Positions 26,892 through 35,880 of a stretch of 64,000 nt of DNA are shown one piece after another. Every line of letters begins with the position of its first letter. The stretch's first letter is position 1. The stretch comes from Aquimarina sp042434915 (lineage in GTDB: Bacteria > Bacteroidota > Bacteroidia > Flavobacteriales > Flavobacteriaceae), in the NCBI RefSeq assembly GCF_042434915.1, contig NZ_CP170198.1, positions 558,001 through 622,000 on the forward strand, given 5' to 3'. The translations under genes were made by a program, and so were the position numbers. The notes under the pieces are model-generated. The model saw only the letters and a program-made list of their open reading frames with translations. It had not been told where the DNA came from and did no database searches.

Positions 26892-27554
26892 TTAATTATA
26901 ATTTCGTTCTCCAAATATATTACTTCCTATACGAATCATTGTGCTACCATACTCGATTGCTAATGGATAATCACCACTCATTCCTATTGATAAGGTAGAA
27001 AAGTCTTTGTGGATGTGTGCTAATTGATTGTATAATTTTTGAATATATTCAAACTCTGCTGCTACTTTAGTTTGATTATCCGTATTACTAGCCATACCCA
27101 TAAGACCAATTATTTTAATATTTGTCAAGGTTTTAAAAATATCAGATTCTAGCAGGGCGATCGCTTGATTTTTATCGAGACCAAATTTTGAATCTTCTTC
27201 GGCGATTTTGATTTGTAATAAACAATCAATTGTTCGATTGTTTTTTATAGCTTGTTTGTTAATTTCTTTTAAAAGCTTAAGACTATCAACAGCATGAATT
27301 AAGGTTACATAAGGAGCCATGTATTTGACCTTATTGGTTTGAACATGTCCTATCATATGCCAAGCAATATCTTTTGGCATTGCTTGCCATTTATCTGTCA
27401 TTTCTTGAATTTTGTTTTCTCCAAAAATACGTTGGCCAACTTCATATGCTTCCATTAAATCAGCAATGGGCTTGGTTTTAGAAACCGCAACCAACACGAC
27501 CGATGCTGGTAGGGTAGACTTGATGTTTTTTAATTGACTTTGTATGTTGCTCAT
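26892..27554 (-). CDS. YggS/PLPBP-family pyridoxal-phosphate homeostasis protein
   Basis: A 220-residue single-domain TIM-barrel PLP protein. The PLP lysine is Lys26 in LVAVSKTKP. Other family motifs are FGENKIQE, WHMIGHVQTNK, LLQIKIAEEDSKFG, and SIGMSGDYPLAIEYGSTMIRIGSNIFGER near the end. It has no catalytic racemase activity in studied members and keeps free PLP and amino-acid pools in balance. Part of the leftward gene set from the Gfo/Idh gene to miaA. Confidence 0.95.
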   Translation of the reverse strand: MSNIQSQLKNIKSTLPASVVLVAVSKTKPIADLMEAYEVGQRIFGENKIQEMTDKWQAMPKDIAWHMIGHVQTNKVKYMAPYVTLIHAVDSLKLLKEINKQAIKNNRTIDCLLQIKIAEEDSKFGLDKNQAIALLESDIFKTLTNIKIIGLMGMASNTDNQTKVAAEFEYIQKLYNQLAHIHKDFSTLSIGMSGDYPLAIEYGSTMIRIGSNIFGERNYN

Positions 27555-27627
27555 ATACTGTAAAGATACTTTTTTTCAAAATATCGAATAAGAAGGCTCA
27601 AAAAGGAAGTTAAGCATTTTTATATTT

Positions 27628-28872
27628 TTATTCTTTATATTCATAAATAGTAACACCACTTCTCAATTTTGGTTCTATATACGTACTTTTTGGAGGCATT
27701 TTTAATCCTTGATCTGCAATTTTTTTCATCTGTTCAACAGTGGCTGGAAATAATCCAAAGCCAACCGTAAATTCTCCACAATCGACTTTACTTTTAACGT
27801 ATATAAATCCTTTTTTACCGTGAGAATACTCGATACGATTATCTGTTCGTAAATCTTTTATATCGAGAATAGGGTTTAATACAGTCTTGAATAAAATTTG
27901 TGCGTCAAGCTCGGATAAAGCATCTGTGAATTCGTACTTCGTTTTACGTAAATATAAAGAATAAAATTCTCCATCAAGATACATACTGAAATGATGTTCT
28001 TTGGAGGGTTTGTAACTGTCAATCCCTCTATTTTCGATACGATACCACTCATCAAGTTTTATGAGAAACTCTTCTTTACTTAACCCATTTAACCCCTTGA
28101 CCAACCGATTAAATTCAAATATTTTAAGATGAGATTCTGGAATCAAATAACTCATAAAGAAATTATAATCTTCTGACCCTTTATGATCTGGGTTTTCTTT
28201 TTTTAAGTCTTGAGTCAATAGATAAGACGAAGATGAGCGGTGGTGACCATCGGCTATGTATACAGCATCTATCGAAGAGAAAGCATCTTTTAAGCGTCTA
28301 ATCAAAGTCTTATTGTCGATTACCCACAAAAAATGAGTGTCTCTGTATGTTGTGGTAAACTCGTATTCTGCGCGTTCTTGAATTATTTCGAAAATGATAT
28401 TACTAATTTCATCATTATCAGGATAGGTAAGGAGTACTGGTTCTGCATTAAATCCTACTGTTTTTAAATACTGTTTAAAAGTATATTCTCTATCCTGCAG
28501 GGTGTCCTCGTGCTTTTTGATAATATTTTGTTCATAATCATCTGCACTTGTAGCAGCGATAATACCGCAAAAAGAGCGTTGTTCGCGATTTACAATTTTA
28601 TATACATAATAACAGGGCGTACTTTCTTTCTGAAAAATCTGTTCTTCCTTAAATTCTAAGTATCGATTGCGTACTAATTTGTAGCGTTCTTCTCCTGAAA
28701 TTTCTTTGTGGTACTTGTATCCTGGATTAATAATATGCAAGAATGAAAAAGGATTGTAATCCATTCGTGAATCACGCTCATCTGGAGTGTAACTTTGATA
28801 AGATCTCGAAGCAATTAAGCTAACTTTATCACGTGTTGGACGAACTGCCTTAAATGGATGAACTTTTGCCAT
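27628..28872 (-). CDS. DUF1015-family protein
   Basis: A 414-residue soluble protein with the DUF1015 hallmarks: an opening AKVHPFKAVRPTRDKVSL, then NPFSFLHIINPGYKY, the central YIADGHHRSSSSYLL and the C-terminal PPKSTYIEPKLRSGV. The ADGHHR motif suggests an enzyme. Members are sometimes placed near serine or sugar metabolism genes; activity is unknown to me. The start is 14 bp from the dehydrogenase stop, so they are co-transcribed. Confidence 0.92.
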   Translation of the reverse strand: MAKVHPFKAVRPTRDKVSLIASRSYQSYTPDERDSRMDYNPFSFLHIINPGYKYHKEISGEERYKLVRNRYLEFKEEQIFQKESTPCYYVYKIVNREQRSFCGIIAATSADDYEQNIIKKHEDTLQDREYTFKQYLKTVGFNAEPVLLTYPDNDEISNIIFEIIQERAEYEFTTTYRDTHFLWVIDNKTLIRRLKDAFSSIDAVYIADGHHRSSSSYLLTQDLKKENPDHKGSEDYNFFMSYLIPESHLKIFEFNRLVKGLNGLSKEEFLIKLDEWYRIENRGIDSYKPSKEHHFSMYLDGEFYSLYLRKTKYEFTDALSELDAQILFKTVLNPILDIKDLRTDNRIEYSHGKKGFIYVKSKVDCGEFTVGFGLFPATVEQMKKIADQGLKMPPKSTYIEPKLRSGVTIYEYKE

Positions 28873-28886
28873 TTTAATGTCCTGTA

Positions 28887-29777
28887 TTAAGAACTAAATT
28901 GTGTAGCTACTTTTTCTGCTTTGCGATTTTCGCTGTAGTCATAAAAACCTTCACCGCTTTTCACACCTAATTTTCCTGCACGTACCATATTTACTAGTAA
29001 AGGGCATGGAGCATACTTGGGATTTTTAAATCCGTTATACATAACTTCTAATATAGATAAACATACATCTAATCCAATAAAATCAGCTAATTGTAGTGGT
29101 CCCATAGGATGTGCCATACCTAATTTCATAACGGTATCAATCTCTTGAACTCCAGCAACTCCATTGTATAAGGTTTCAACAGATTCATTAATCATTGGCA
29201 TCAAAATACGATTTGCAACAAACCCTGGATAATCATTTACCTCTACAGGGATTTTGCCTAATTTTTTAGACATTTCCATAATTAAGTTGGTGACCTCGTC
29301 TGTAGTATTGTAGCCTCGTATGATCTCAACTAATTTCATTATTGGTACTGGGTTCATGAAATGCATACCGATAACACGTTCTGGGCGCTTGGTAACCGCA
29401 GCAATTTGGGTGATAGAGATCGAAGAAGTGTTGGTTGCTAAGATAGTTTTTGAAGGACACTCAGTATCCAAATCTTTAAAAATTCGTAATTTTAATTCTA
29501 CATTTTCTGTGGCAGCTTCTACAACTAAATCTGCATCCTTAACCCCGTCTTTTATAGAGGTAATTGTCGTTATATTGGCTAGTGTAGCATCTTTGTCAGC
29601 AGTGGTGATTTTTTCTTTAGCCACCATACGATCAAGATTTTTGGTGATTGTCGACATTCCGCGTTCCAACGCTTCATCTGATACATCAATTAAATTTACC
29701 TTAAATCCTGTTTGAGCAAAAGTATGTGCAATACCGTTACCCATCGTTCCTGCTCCTATTATGGCTATATTCTTCAT
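28887..29777 (-). CDS. 3-hydroxybutyryl-CoA (3-hydroxyacyl-CoA) dehydrogenase
   Basis: 296 residues from the ATG at 29777 (MKNIAIIGAGTMGNG). The frame stays open to 29822 but that would overlap the upstream gene. The Rossmann motif GAGTMG is at 8-13, the catalytic His139 and Glu151 lie in GMHFMNPVPIMKLVEII, and the C-terminal helical dimer domain has DYPGFVANRI. It oxidises or reduces 3-hydroxyacyl-CoA with NAD(P) in butyrate or fatty-acid metabolism. Whether it works in beta-oxidation or synthesis cannot be told. Confidence 0.94.
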   Translation of the reverse strand: MKNIAIIGAGTMGNGIAHTFAQTGFKVNLIDVSDEALERGMSTITKNLDRMVAKEKITTADKDATLANITTITSIKDGVKDADLVVEAATENVELKLRIFKDLDTECPSKTILATNTSSISITQIAAVTKRPERVIGMHFMNPVPIMKLVEIIRGYNTTDEVTNLIMEMSKKLGKIPVEVNDYPGFVANRILMPMINESVETLYNGVAGVQEIDTVMKLGMAHPMGPLQLADFIGLDVCLSILEVMYNGFKNPKYAPCPLLVNMVRAGKLGVKSGEGFYDYSENRKAEKVATQFSS

Positions 29778-29805
29778 TTTGTGTGTATTTGTATTATTTA
29801 GATTA

Positions 29806-30768
29806 TTATTTAAAACAAGCAATGATTTGCAAGGCTACTTGTAAAGCTTTTGTTCCATCGGCTAACGATACAACGGGAGTAGTATCGTTATTTATAGCTT
29901 CTGCAAAGTGGTCCAACTCATCCAAAATAGCATTGTTGGACGAAACTTCTGGATTATCAAAATAGATTTGTTTTTTAACGCCTTCAGCGTTTTGTAAAAT
30001 CATTGCAAAATCGTCGGGTTGTGCAGGCGCATCTTTCATTTTTACCACCTCACACTTTTTTTCAAAAAAATCAACCGAGATATAAGCATCTTTCTGAAAA
30101 AATCTAGATTTTCTCATATTTTTTAATGAGATTCTGCTCGCTGTTAGATTTGCAACACAGCCATTTTCAAATTCAATTCTTGCATTGGCGATATCAGGGG
30201 TTTCACTTATGACCGAAACTCCGCTGGCACTAATATGTTTGACAGGTGATGTTACAACACTAAGAATAGCATCAATATCGTGGATCATTAAATCTAAAAC
30301 TACAGGTACATCTGTGCCACGTGGGTTAAACTCTGCCAACCGATGCGTTTCAATAAACATTGGATTTTCAATTTTTGAAACAACCGATGTAAATGCTGGA
30401 TTAAAACGTTCTACATGACCTACTTGACCTTTAACTCTATGTTTATGCGCCAGTGCAATTAGAATTTCTGCCTCTTCTACAGTATTCGTAATAGGTTTTT
30501 CAACAAAAATATGTTTTCCAGCTTCGATTGCTTTTTTTGATACATCAAAATGAGCAAAAGTAGGGGTCACAATATCAACCATGTCTACTGCTTCAATTAA
30601 AGCTTCTGCTGATTCGAACAGGTGGTAACCAAATTCATCGACTATGGCTTGGGCTTGTTTGTGATTTGTATCATAAAACCCTATAAGTTGATAATTTTTT
30701 GATTGTTCTAAAAGTCTTAAATGGATTTTTCCTAGGTGTCCAGCACCTAATACTCCGGCTTTGAGCAT
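29806..30768 (-). CDS. Gfo/Idh/MocA-family oxidoreductase
   Basis: A 320-residue NAD(P)-dependent dehydrogenase. GAGHLG is at 8-13, EKP at 90-92 (HIFVEKPITNT), and the substrate-domain motif VLDLMIHDID has the usual catalytic His. Substrate unknown, probably a sugar or polyol derivative. First gene of a leftward set; a TATTTTTG box lies just upstream. Confidence 0.92.
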   Translation of the reverse strand: MLKAGVLGAGHLGKIHLRLLEQSKNYQLIGFYDTNHKQAQAIVDEFGYHLFESAEALIEAVDMVDIVTPTFAHFDVSKKAIEAGKHIFVEKPITNTVEEAEILIALAHKHRVKGQVGHVERFNPAFTSVVSKIENPMFIETHRLAEFNPRGTDVPVVLDLMIHDIDAILSVVTSPVKHISASGVSVISETPDIANARIEFENGCVANLTASRISLKNMRKSRFFQKDAYISVDFFEKKCEVVKMKDAPAQPDDFAMILQNAEGVKKQIYFDNPEVSSNNAILDELDHFAEAINNDTTPVVSLADGTKALQVALQIIACFK

Positions 30769-30784
30769 AATTCAAAGTTTTACA

Positions 30785-30792
30785 CAAAAATA
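30785..30792 (-). promoter_or_regulatory. -7 box TATTTTTG for the Gfo/Idh gene
   Basis: Reverse-strand TAnnTTTG (forward CAAAAATA) ending 16 bp before the ATG at 30768. No convincing -33 element. Confidence 0.45.
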
Positions 30793-30908
30793 GTATTATT
30801 TATAAATTTTGATTCGTATTTACGAGTAAAATATAAAATATTCGTTTTAGGTAAAAAATGTTATGAAATCCTTAAAATCTTTATGTAATTTTAGCTCGCT
30901 AAACGACC

Positions 30909-31559
30909 ATGATGAAAGCCAAAGATACGCTAAGACAAGCAGGAAAACGTAAACAGCTTGTAGACTTGTTAGTTAAGAAGGGAATTAAGGACAAAGCTGT
31001 ACTTGCGGCTATTAATGCTATCCCAAGACATCTTTTTATGGATTCAAGTTTTGAAGACCATGCCTATCAAGACAAAGCATTTCCTATTGCAGCAGATCAA
31101 ACAATATCACAACCGTATACAGTTGCTTTTCAATCGGCTCTACTTCAAACACAGCGCGGTGACAAAGTACTTGAGATTGGTACTGGTTCTGGATACCAAA
31201 CTGCTGTATTATGTGAGCTGGGTGTAAAGGTCTATAGTATAGAACGCCAACATGAACTCTTTAGGAAAACTAAAACTTTTTTAGGTAAATTAGGATATCG
31301 ACCTAAATACTTGTCATTTGGGGATGGATATAAAGGTTTAGATGAATATGCACCGTATCATGGTATTATAGTAACGGCAGGAGCACCTTATGTACCAAAG
31401 CCTTTACTTAGTCAATTGGCAATAGGAGGACGTCTAGTGATTCCTGTTGGGGATGATCCTCAAATTATGACACTCTTTGTTCGTACCAGTGAAAAAGAAT
31501 ATCAAAAAAGAGAATATGGAGAGTTTCGTTTTGTTCCCTTATTAGAAGATAAGAATTAA
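30909..31559 (+). CDS. pcm: Pcm, protein-L-isoaspartate O-methyltransferase
   Basis: A 216-residue SAM methyltransferase. The Pcm motifs are ADQTISQPYTVAFQ (62-75) and LEIGTGSGYQTAV (88-100), followed by YHGIIVTAGAP. It repairs isoaspartyl residues in aged proteins. Two ATG codons in tandem (30909, 30912) could start it. TAATTTTA (30886-30893) is a near-consensus -7 box. It is divergent from the Gfo/Idh gene and convergent with smpB. Confidence 0.95.
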   Translation: MMKAKDTLRQAGKRKQLVDLLVKKGIKDKAVLAAINAIPRHLFMDSSFEDHAYQDKAFPIAADQTISQPYTVAFQSALLQTQRGDKVLEIGTGSGYQTAVLCELGVKVYSIERQHELFRKTKTFLGKLGYRPKYLSFGDGYKGLDEYAPYHGIIVTAGAPYVPKPLLSQLAIGGRLVIPVGDDPQIMTLFVRTSEKEYQKREYGEFRFVPLLEDKN

Positions 31560-31756
31560 AGCTACGAATACTTTTTTCTCATTGAGACGCCACTATAATA
31601 GGCTTAATAATTTTGGAATTTCTTTATTTTTAAAAGAATAATTCCTTAGTTAAAATAGTGAGTCAACTATTAGTTGGCAATTATAAATTTTCATAATTGA
31701 TCATATATAGCGATAGCCGTAGTGAATAAAGCTAGCCATAATCATGTAGATTTTAT

Positions 31757-31783
31757 ATTGAGCATTGCTTATTAAAGCTCAAT
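31757..31783. other. hairpin in the pcm-smpB spacer
   Basis: ATTGAGC and GCTCAAT pair around a 13-base loop in the 253-bp convergent spacer. There is no T-run, so terminator function for pcm or smpB is uncertain. The spacer also holds GGAATT...AATTCC and CAACTattAGTTG pairings. No gene is seen. Confidence 0.3.
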
Positions 31784-31812
31784 TATCTAAATAAAGTGAG
31801 AAATGTAGAGGT

Positions 31813-32274
31813 CTATCTAAAATTCTTTTTGATACGATCCAAAGAACGTTTATTATCTCGATCCTTGATTGTATCTCTTTTATCATATAATTTTTTACCC
31901 CGGGCTAGAGCTATATCGAGTTTTGCTAACCCTTTGTCATTAACAAAAAGACGGGTAGGTATAATTGTTAATCCAGAATTCTTAACTTCTTTTTCTAGTT
32001 TTTTTAATTCTTTTTTATTTAATAAAAGTTTTCGCTCACTTTTGGGAGCGTGATTAAAATAGGTAGCATGCGAATATTCTTCAATATTCATATTGATAAC
32101 AAAAAGTTCACTGCCATTATGAAACTCACAAAAGCTTTCGGCTATCCCTGCCTTACCTTCACGAATAGCTTTTATCTCTGTTCCAGCAAGTTTTATGCCT
32201 GCCGTATACTTATCGATAAATTCGTATTCAAATTTAGCTTTACGGTTAAGTATGTTGATTTTATTTTGTTTCAT
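31813..32274 (-). CDS. smpB: SmpB, SsrA(tmRNA)-binding protein
   Basis: 153 residues from the ATG at 32274 (MKQNKINILNRKAKFEYEF); the frame opens to 32316 but the promoter box at 32306-32313 lies inside that extension. OB-fold motifs are GIKLAGTEIKAIREGKAGI and SHATYFNHAPKSERKLLLNK. The basic C-terminal tail is KRDTIKDRDNKRSL. SmpB delivers tmRNA to stalled ribosomes. The tmRNA gene itself is not in the window. Confidence 0.95.
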   Translation of the reverse strand: MKQNKINILNRKAKFEYEFIDKYTAGIKLAGTEIKAIREGKAGIAESFCEFHNGSELFVINMNIEEYSHATYFNHAPKSERKLLLNKKELKKLEKEVKNSGLTIIPTRLFVNDKGLAKLDIALARGKKLYDKRDTIKDRDNKRSLDRIKKNFR

Positions 32275-32305
32275 AAGTACAATTGCATCTCTATTGCAAA
32301 GATCA

Positions 32306-32313
32306 CAAAAATA
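32306..32313 (-). promoter_or_regulatory. -7 box TATTTTTG for smpB
   Basis: Reverse-strand TAnnTTTG (forward CAAAAATA) 31 bp upstream of the ATG at 32274. It supports the shorter smpB start. Confidence 0.5.
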
Positions 32314-32365
32314 CAAAGCTTTCAGAATATGAAAGCTTTGAAAGGTATAAATATTTACTAACTTC

Positions 32366-32722
32366 TTATAGTTCTTGAAATTGAAGTGATAAAATTTTTC
32401 CAGAATCGGATAACAATAATTCCATTAATAGCGTGGCTTTATCAAATATGGCGGTGTAGCTATGTATTTGATTTTCAGTTTTTTTTAATGTGATAGATTT
32501 AAGGTCTCCAAATTGTTTATAGCATCCTTGAACAAAGCGTATGACACCTTCCTTGGTCATACTTTCTTGCATTTCTGGGGTATACATATTGTAAATAGTG
32601 TCTACATGCTGTGCGTTAAAGTTTTTTTGAAAAGAGACTACAGCTTTTTCATAGTCAGAAGTATGCTGTCCAAATGTAGGAATACTAAGCATGCTTACAA
32701 TTAAAAGTAGTATAAGTTTCAT
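32366..32722 (-). CDS. small exported protein, DUF3887-like (tentative)
   Basis: A 118-residue protein with a signal peptide (MKLILLLIVSMLSIPTFGQ, cleavage after about residue 18). The mature part, about 100 residues, begins DYEKAVVSFQKNFNAQHVD and contains MYTPEMQESM and GCYKQFGDL, resembling the small DUF3887 fold (NTF2-like) found alone or before hydrolases. Confidence in the family is moderate. Alone on its strand between smpB and a divergent exported protein. Confidence 0.7.
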   Translation of the reverse strand: MKLILLLIVSMLSIPTFGQHTSDYEKAVVSFQKNFNAQHVDTIYNMYTPEMQESMTKEGVIRFVQGCYKQFGDLKSITLKKTENQIHSYTAIFDKATLLMELLLSDSGKILSLQFQEL

Positions 32723-32863
32723 AATGTCAAGGTTTTAGTATATACAAAATAAGAAACTTTTTTAAAATTTAAAAATTAAATGTTTTCCGTAATTATTGTA
32801 AGGTTTTTCCATTAACTTGGGCTGCTTTAAAAATCAAGAATGCTATTATTTAGGATCACTTAC

Positions 32864-33613
32864 ATGAGATTACTATTATTTTGTACTTATTTTATAATTT
32901 TGGTTGGAATGTTGTCTCCAGTTCATAGTCAAACTGCAGCAACTATAGTTGATCAAGTTATTGAGAAAGCAGGCGGTTCAAGCTATGATCAAGCTGTTAT
33001 ACACTTTACCTTTAGAGGTCAAAAATTTCGTAGTCAACGTAATTTTGGTATGTATACTTTAGAAAGAACTATTGTTAAAGAGAGCGATCAAATTAATGAT
33101 ATTGTATCAAATTATGGATTAGAACGCTTAATAAATGGTTGTGTCATACCTGTAGAAGATTCTTTAGTAACAAAAATTAGTGATAATGTTAATGCTGTTC
33201 ACTATTTCGCTTTATTACCTTTTGGGTTGAATGCTCCTGCGGTTAATAAAAAGTTTATAGGTGAGACAATAATTGATAACAAAGTTTATTATAAAATAGA
33301 GGTGACATTTAATAAAGATGGGGGTGGTACCGACTATGAGGACGAGTTTATGTATTGGATTGATAAAGACACCTATAATGTTGATTATTTTGCGTACAGG
33401 TATGCAGTCAATGGGGGAGGGATTAGATTTAGAAAAGCAATTAATCCTCGTGTTATCAATGGTTTACGATTTGTCGATTATATCAATTATAAAACCGATG
33501 TGTTAGAAACCTCTTTGGAGAAACTAACGGAACTTTACACTTTGAATAAATTAACTAAAGTCTCAGAAATTATTTTGGAAGATATAAATGTCCATATTGC
33601 TGCATATCAATAA
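32864..33613 (+). CDS. exported protein, DUF6503-like (tentative)
   Basis: 249 residues from the ATG at 32864, which starts a typical signal peptide (MRLLLFCTYFIILVGMLSP, cleavage near VHSQ). An ATG at 32840 would add eight residues. The mature part is beta rich: IHFTFRGQKFRSQRNFGMY, YYKIEVTFNKDGGGTDYEDEF, MYWIDKDTYNVDYFAYRY, as in lipoprotein-carrier-like (LolA-type) or DUF6503 proteins of flavobacteria. It is probably periplasmic or surface bound. Convergent with the phosphatase gene. Confidence 0.75.
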   Translation: MRLLLFCTYFIILVGMLSPVHSQTAATIVDQVIEKAGGSSYDQAVIHFTFRGQKFRSQRNFGMYTLERTIVKESDQINDIVSNYGLERLINGCVIPVEDSLVTKISDNVNAVHYFALLPFGLNAPAVNKKFIGETIIDNKVYYKIEVTFNKDGGGTDYEDEFMYWIDKDTYNVDYFAYRYAVNGGGIRFRKAINPRVINGLRFVDYINYKTDVLETSLEKLTELYTLNKLTKVSEIILEDINVHIAAYQ

Positions 33614-33668
33614 TTCAAACTAAATTGGTTGCAGTCATAGCATATACTATATTTTGAAAGAAAACATT

Positions 33669-34184
33669 TTAATTAAAAGAATACACTTTTTCTTTAATAT
33701 CATCTTTGCTAATAATAATTTCAAAGAGTTTACCATACTCATCATCTGCAATATCTTTATACTTTTCTGCACCTATTATTTTATTGATAAAAATTGGAGT
33801 GGTGTTACTGTGTCCTACAACAACCACGGTTTTTCCCTTTGATTTATCACGAAAGCTTTTGCTGTATAGTTTATTAGGTTTGTAATGTTGAATTTTCAAA
33901 TTAAACTTTTCTGCTATAGGCTTAGCTGTAGCGAGTGTTCTATCGTAATCGGTACTATAAATTAAACTAACATTGCTATTGGTAAGACTGTCAATTATCT
34001 TAGACCATTGTATAGCTCGTTCTTTACCTTTATTAGTTAATGCTGGATTGCTATTGCTAGGGTTGCTCAAATCTTTTTCGGCATGGCGAATAAAAATATA
34101 AGTGGTAGTGGCAGTATTTGATTTTTCTTGAGCGCAGCTTAATACTGTATAGGAGACTAAAAGTAAAATAAGAATTCTTTTCAT
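33669..34184 (-). CDS. histidine phosphatase (SixA/GpmA-like) lipoprotein
   Basis: A 171-residue lipoprotein with lipobox VLSC (Cys17). The phosphoglycerate-mutase-like fold shows the catalytic RHAEK in IFIRHAEKDLS, the DYDRTLATAKPIA segment, and the second histidine in VVVVGHSNTTPIF. Location in the envelope argues for an extracytoplasmic phosphatase rather than glycolysis. It starts 1 bp after the phytase-like gene stop, so the two are co-transcribed, both with phosphate-ester themes. Confidence 0.88.
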   Translation of the reverse strand: MKRILILLLVSYTVLSCAQEKSNTATTTYIFIRHAEKDLSNPSNSNPALTNKGKERAIQWSKIIDSLTNSNVSLIYSTDYDRTLATAKPIAEKFNLKIQHYKPNKLYSKSFRDKSKGKTVVVVGHSNTTPIFINKIIGAEKYKDIADDEYGKLFEIIISKDDIKEKVYSFN

Positions 34185-34185
34185 A

Positions 34186-35322
34186 TTATTGTTTGTTAAC
34201 TAGTATTTCTAGAGCGATAATTTGATTTTTTTGCTTTGATCTGGAATTAAAATTATTATCGGATACCAAGAACAGGGTTTGGTTCCCATTCTTTAATTTG
34301 GGTCCAAAAGTAATTCCTTCAATATTATCGATACTTTGATTACTTAATTGTGATAATACAGATTCAAAATCAAATAGTAAAGTTTTTTGTGCTAAATTAT
34401 AAGTAGCATTTTTTAAAGATACAAAATCAAGTGTATTTGTAACATTTTTTGTTGTGGTCAAATATAAACGAACCGTGTTTCCATGTATACCGTAACCTAC
34501 ACTGTAGGAACGCTCCAGTACTAGAAAAGAATCAGAGGTCAATTGCAAAATGTCGGTAACTCCATTAACACCAAATTTACCCTTCGGATCTTTTTCTAGT
34601 TTATCCAATGGGTAAACAAACTGTTTTGTGGCGCGTTTGGTAAGAGTATCAAAATAGGTAAAACGAACAGGAGCTCCTGCGTTATAAAAATTAGGTTGAT
34701 CTCCGTCTTCTTGCAGTGGTAATTCCATAGCGATCCAGAACCCTTTTTTATTTATCGTGGGTGCGATAGCTTCCAAGGTTCCATTATGTCTGGGAGTATT
34801 GTTAATATTACTCGTAGGTTTAAAGTATGGAGGAAGCATATAGCTTTCTTTTAAATTACCCAAGTTACTATAAATAGAAATAAAGGGGTCTTTTTTGTGT
34901 TTAATGGCACCTTCACTAGATATTATTATGTTTTTAGCATCAAAAAACCTTATACCTTCTAAATCAAAATGTAAACTATCATACTTCTTTCCCTTATTTG
35001 TCTGAAAATAAATGATGCTGTCAAAATGTATGTTTTTTATTTTTTTGTCTACCAGATCGATACTCGCAATGTAATAACGGGGAGCAGAGGAGTCATCACT
35101 CACAAAAATATATTTATTGGTTACAGGATTATAATCAATTCCAGATAATCCACCAATTTTGGTAGTAGGAAAAAGAGTGTCATTTTCGATCACAAATTCA
35201 TCCAAGAATTTAAGGGTAAACTTCTTTTTAATCAAGGATTTTCCTGTAGTACAATTCAATAAAATTGAAGTGCTACATAATAAAACAAAAAAGCGTATTA
35301 AAACTAGAGCATTTTGATGCAT
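34186..35322 (-). CDS. esterase-like/phytase-like (PF13449 type) lipoprotein
   Basis: A 378-residue lipoprotein with lipobox LLNC (about Cys24). The beta-propeller-type body matches the 'esterase-like activity of phytase' family: GGLSGIDYNPVTNKYIFVSDDSS, FDLEGIRF, ISSEGAIKHKKDP, GTLEAIAPT, DNIEGITFGPKL and LVSDNNFN. The repeated L/GI/E-G-I blades carry acidic residues for metal. Substrate unproven. It forms a pair with the histidine phosphatase lipoprotein. Confidence 0.85.
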   Translation of the reverse strand: MHQNALVLIRFFVLLCSTSILLNCTTGKSLIKKKFTLKFLDEFVIENDTLFPTTKIGGLSGIDYNPVTNKYIFVSDDSSAPRYYIASIDLVDKKIKNIHFDSIIYFQTNKGKKYDSLHFDLEGIRFFDAKNIIISSEGAIKHKKDPFISIYSNLGNLKESYMLPPYFKPTSNINNTPRHNGTLEAIAPTINKKGFWIAMELPLQEDGDQPNFYNAGAPVRFTYFDTLTKRATKQFVYPLDKLEKDPKGKFGVNGVTDILQLTSDSFLVLERSYSVGYGIHGNTVRLYLTTTKNVTNTLDFVSLKNATYNLAQKTLLFDFESVLSQLSNQSIDNIEGITFGPKLKNGNQTLFLVSDNNFNSRSKQKNQIIALEILVNKQ

Positions 35323-35423
35323 ATGGTAACAGATTATTAAGACAAGTATAAGGAATTTTTGGCTTTAAGTTGACGCAGTATAGTTTAATTTAGTGATAGT
35401 ATTAATCTTTTAAAATTAATAGT

Positions 35424-35609
35424 ATGAACAAGACAGAATTAGAAGGTAAATGGAACCAAGTAAAGGGAAAATTTAAGCAGAAGTACGGTAAAGTGACAGA
35501 TGATGATGTGAAATACTCTGAAGGGAAATTTGACGAAATGTTAGGTAGATTACAGGAAAAAACTGGCAAAACCAAAGATACTCTTAAAAAGGAGATTGAA
35601 ACCATGTAG
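35424..35609 (+). CDS. CsbD-family stress protein
   Basis: A 61-residue, highly charged protein, full length for the family: MNKTELEGKWNQVKGKFKQ, then DDVKYSEGKFDEMLGRLQEK and TKDTLKKEIE. CsbD is a sigma-B-controlled stress protein in Bacillus; function elsewhere is unknown. It has its own terminator. No clear -7 box is seen upstream. Confidence 0.93.
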   Translation: MNKTELEGKWNQVKGKFKQKYGKVTDDDVKYSEGKFDEMLGRLQEKTGKTKDTLKKEIETM

Positions 35610-35639
35610 TTTCTTAGTAAACAAAAAAAAGTAGGTAAA

Positions 35640-35673
35640 AAAGCTCGATATCTTTATATAGATGTCGAGCTTT
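35640..35673 (+). terminator. terminator of csbD-like gene
   Basis: AAAGCTCGATATCT (35640-35653) pairs with AGATGTCGAGCTTT (35660-35673) with one G-T pair and a 6-base loop, then TATT. An A-run upstream makes it usable in reverse. Confidence 0.75.
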
Positions 35674-35701
35674 ATTATGTTATTATTATTTAATTAAATT
35701 G

Positions 35702-35824
35702 TTAAAACTCTATTAGTAAAAGCCAAACCAATACAATGCATACAATAGCTAGACTCAAAAAACCTGCAAATATATAGTGACTACTTATTTTACTAATCTT
35801 TTTCTGATGTATGGATTTGCTCAT
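35702..35824 (-). CDS. 40-residue single-helix membrane peptide
   Basis: An ATG at 35824 opens a 40-codon frame ending TAA at 35702. The N-terminal half is basic (SKSIHQKKISK) and is followed by one strong membrane helix (YIFAGFLSLAIVCIVLVWLLL) ending in IEF. The layout, a positive cytoplasmic tail then one helix, and isolation between two terminators, fit a real small protein. No homologue is known to me. It is too short to be called by usual length filters. Confidence 0.5.
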   Translation of the reverse strand: MSKSIHQKKISKISSHYIFAGFLSLAIVCIVLVWLLLIEF

Positions 35825-35880
35825 AATTATTAGTTAAGAAATCGTACTAAAAAAAGACCTCAAAAAAATAGAGATGTTAC

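Noticed and set aside
29778..29822. 15-residue extension of the 3-hydroxyacyl-CoA dehydrogenase
   Set aside because: Asn/Thr-rich, overlaps the Gfo/Idh stop; the Rossmann start MKNIAIIGAG is canonical.
31560..31812. possible tmRNA or tRNA in the pcm-smpB spacer
   Set aside because: No tRNA-like acceptor/T-loop (GGTTCGA-type) sequence or CCA end; only small hairpins.
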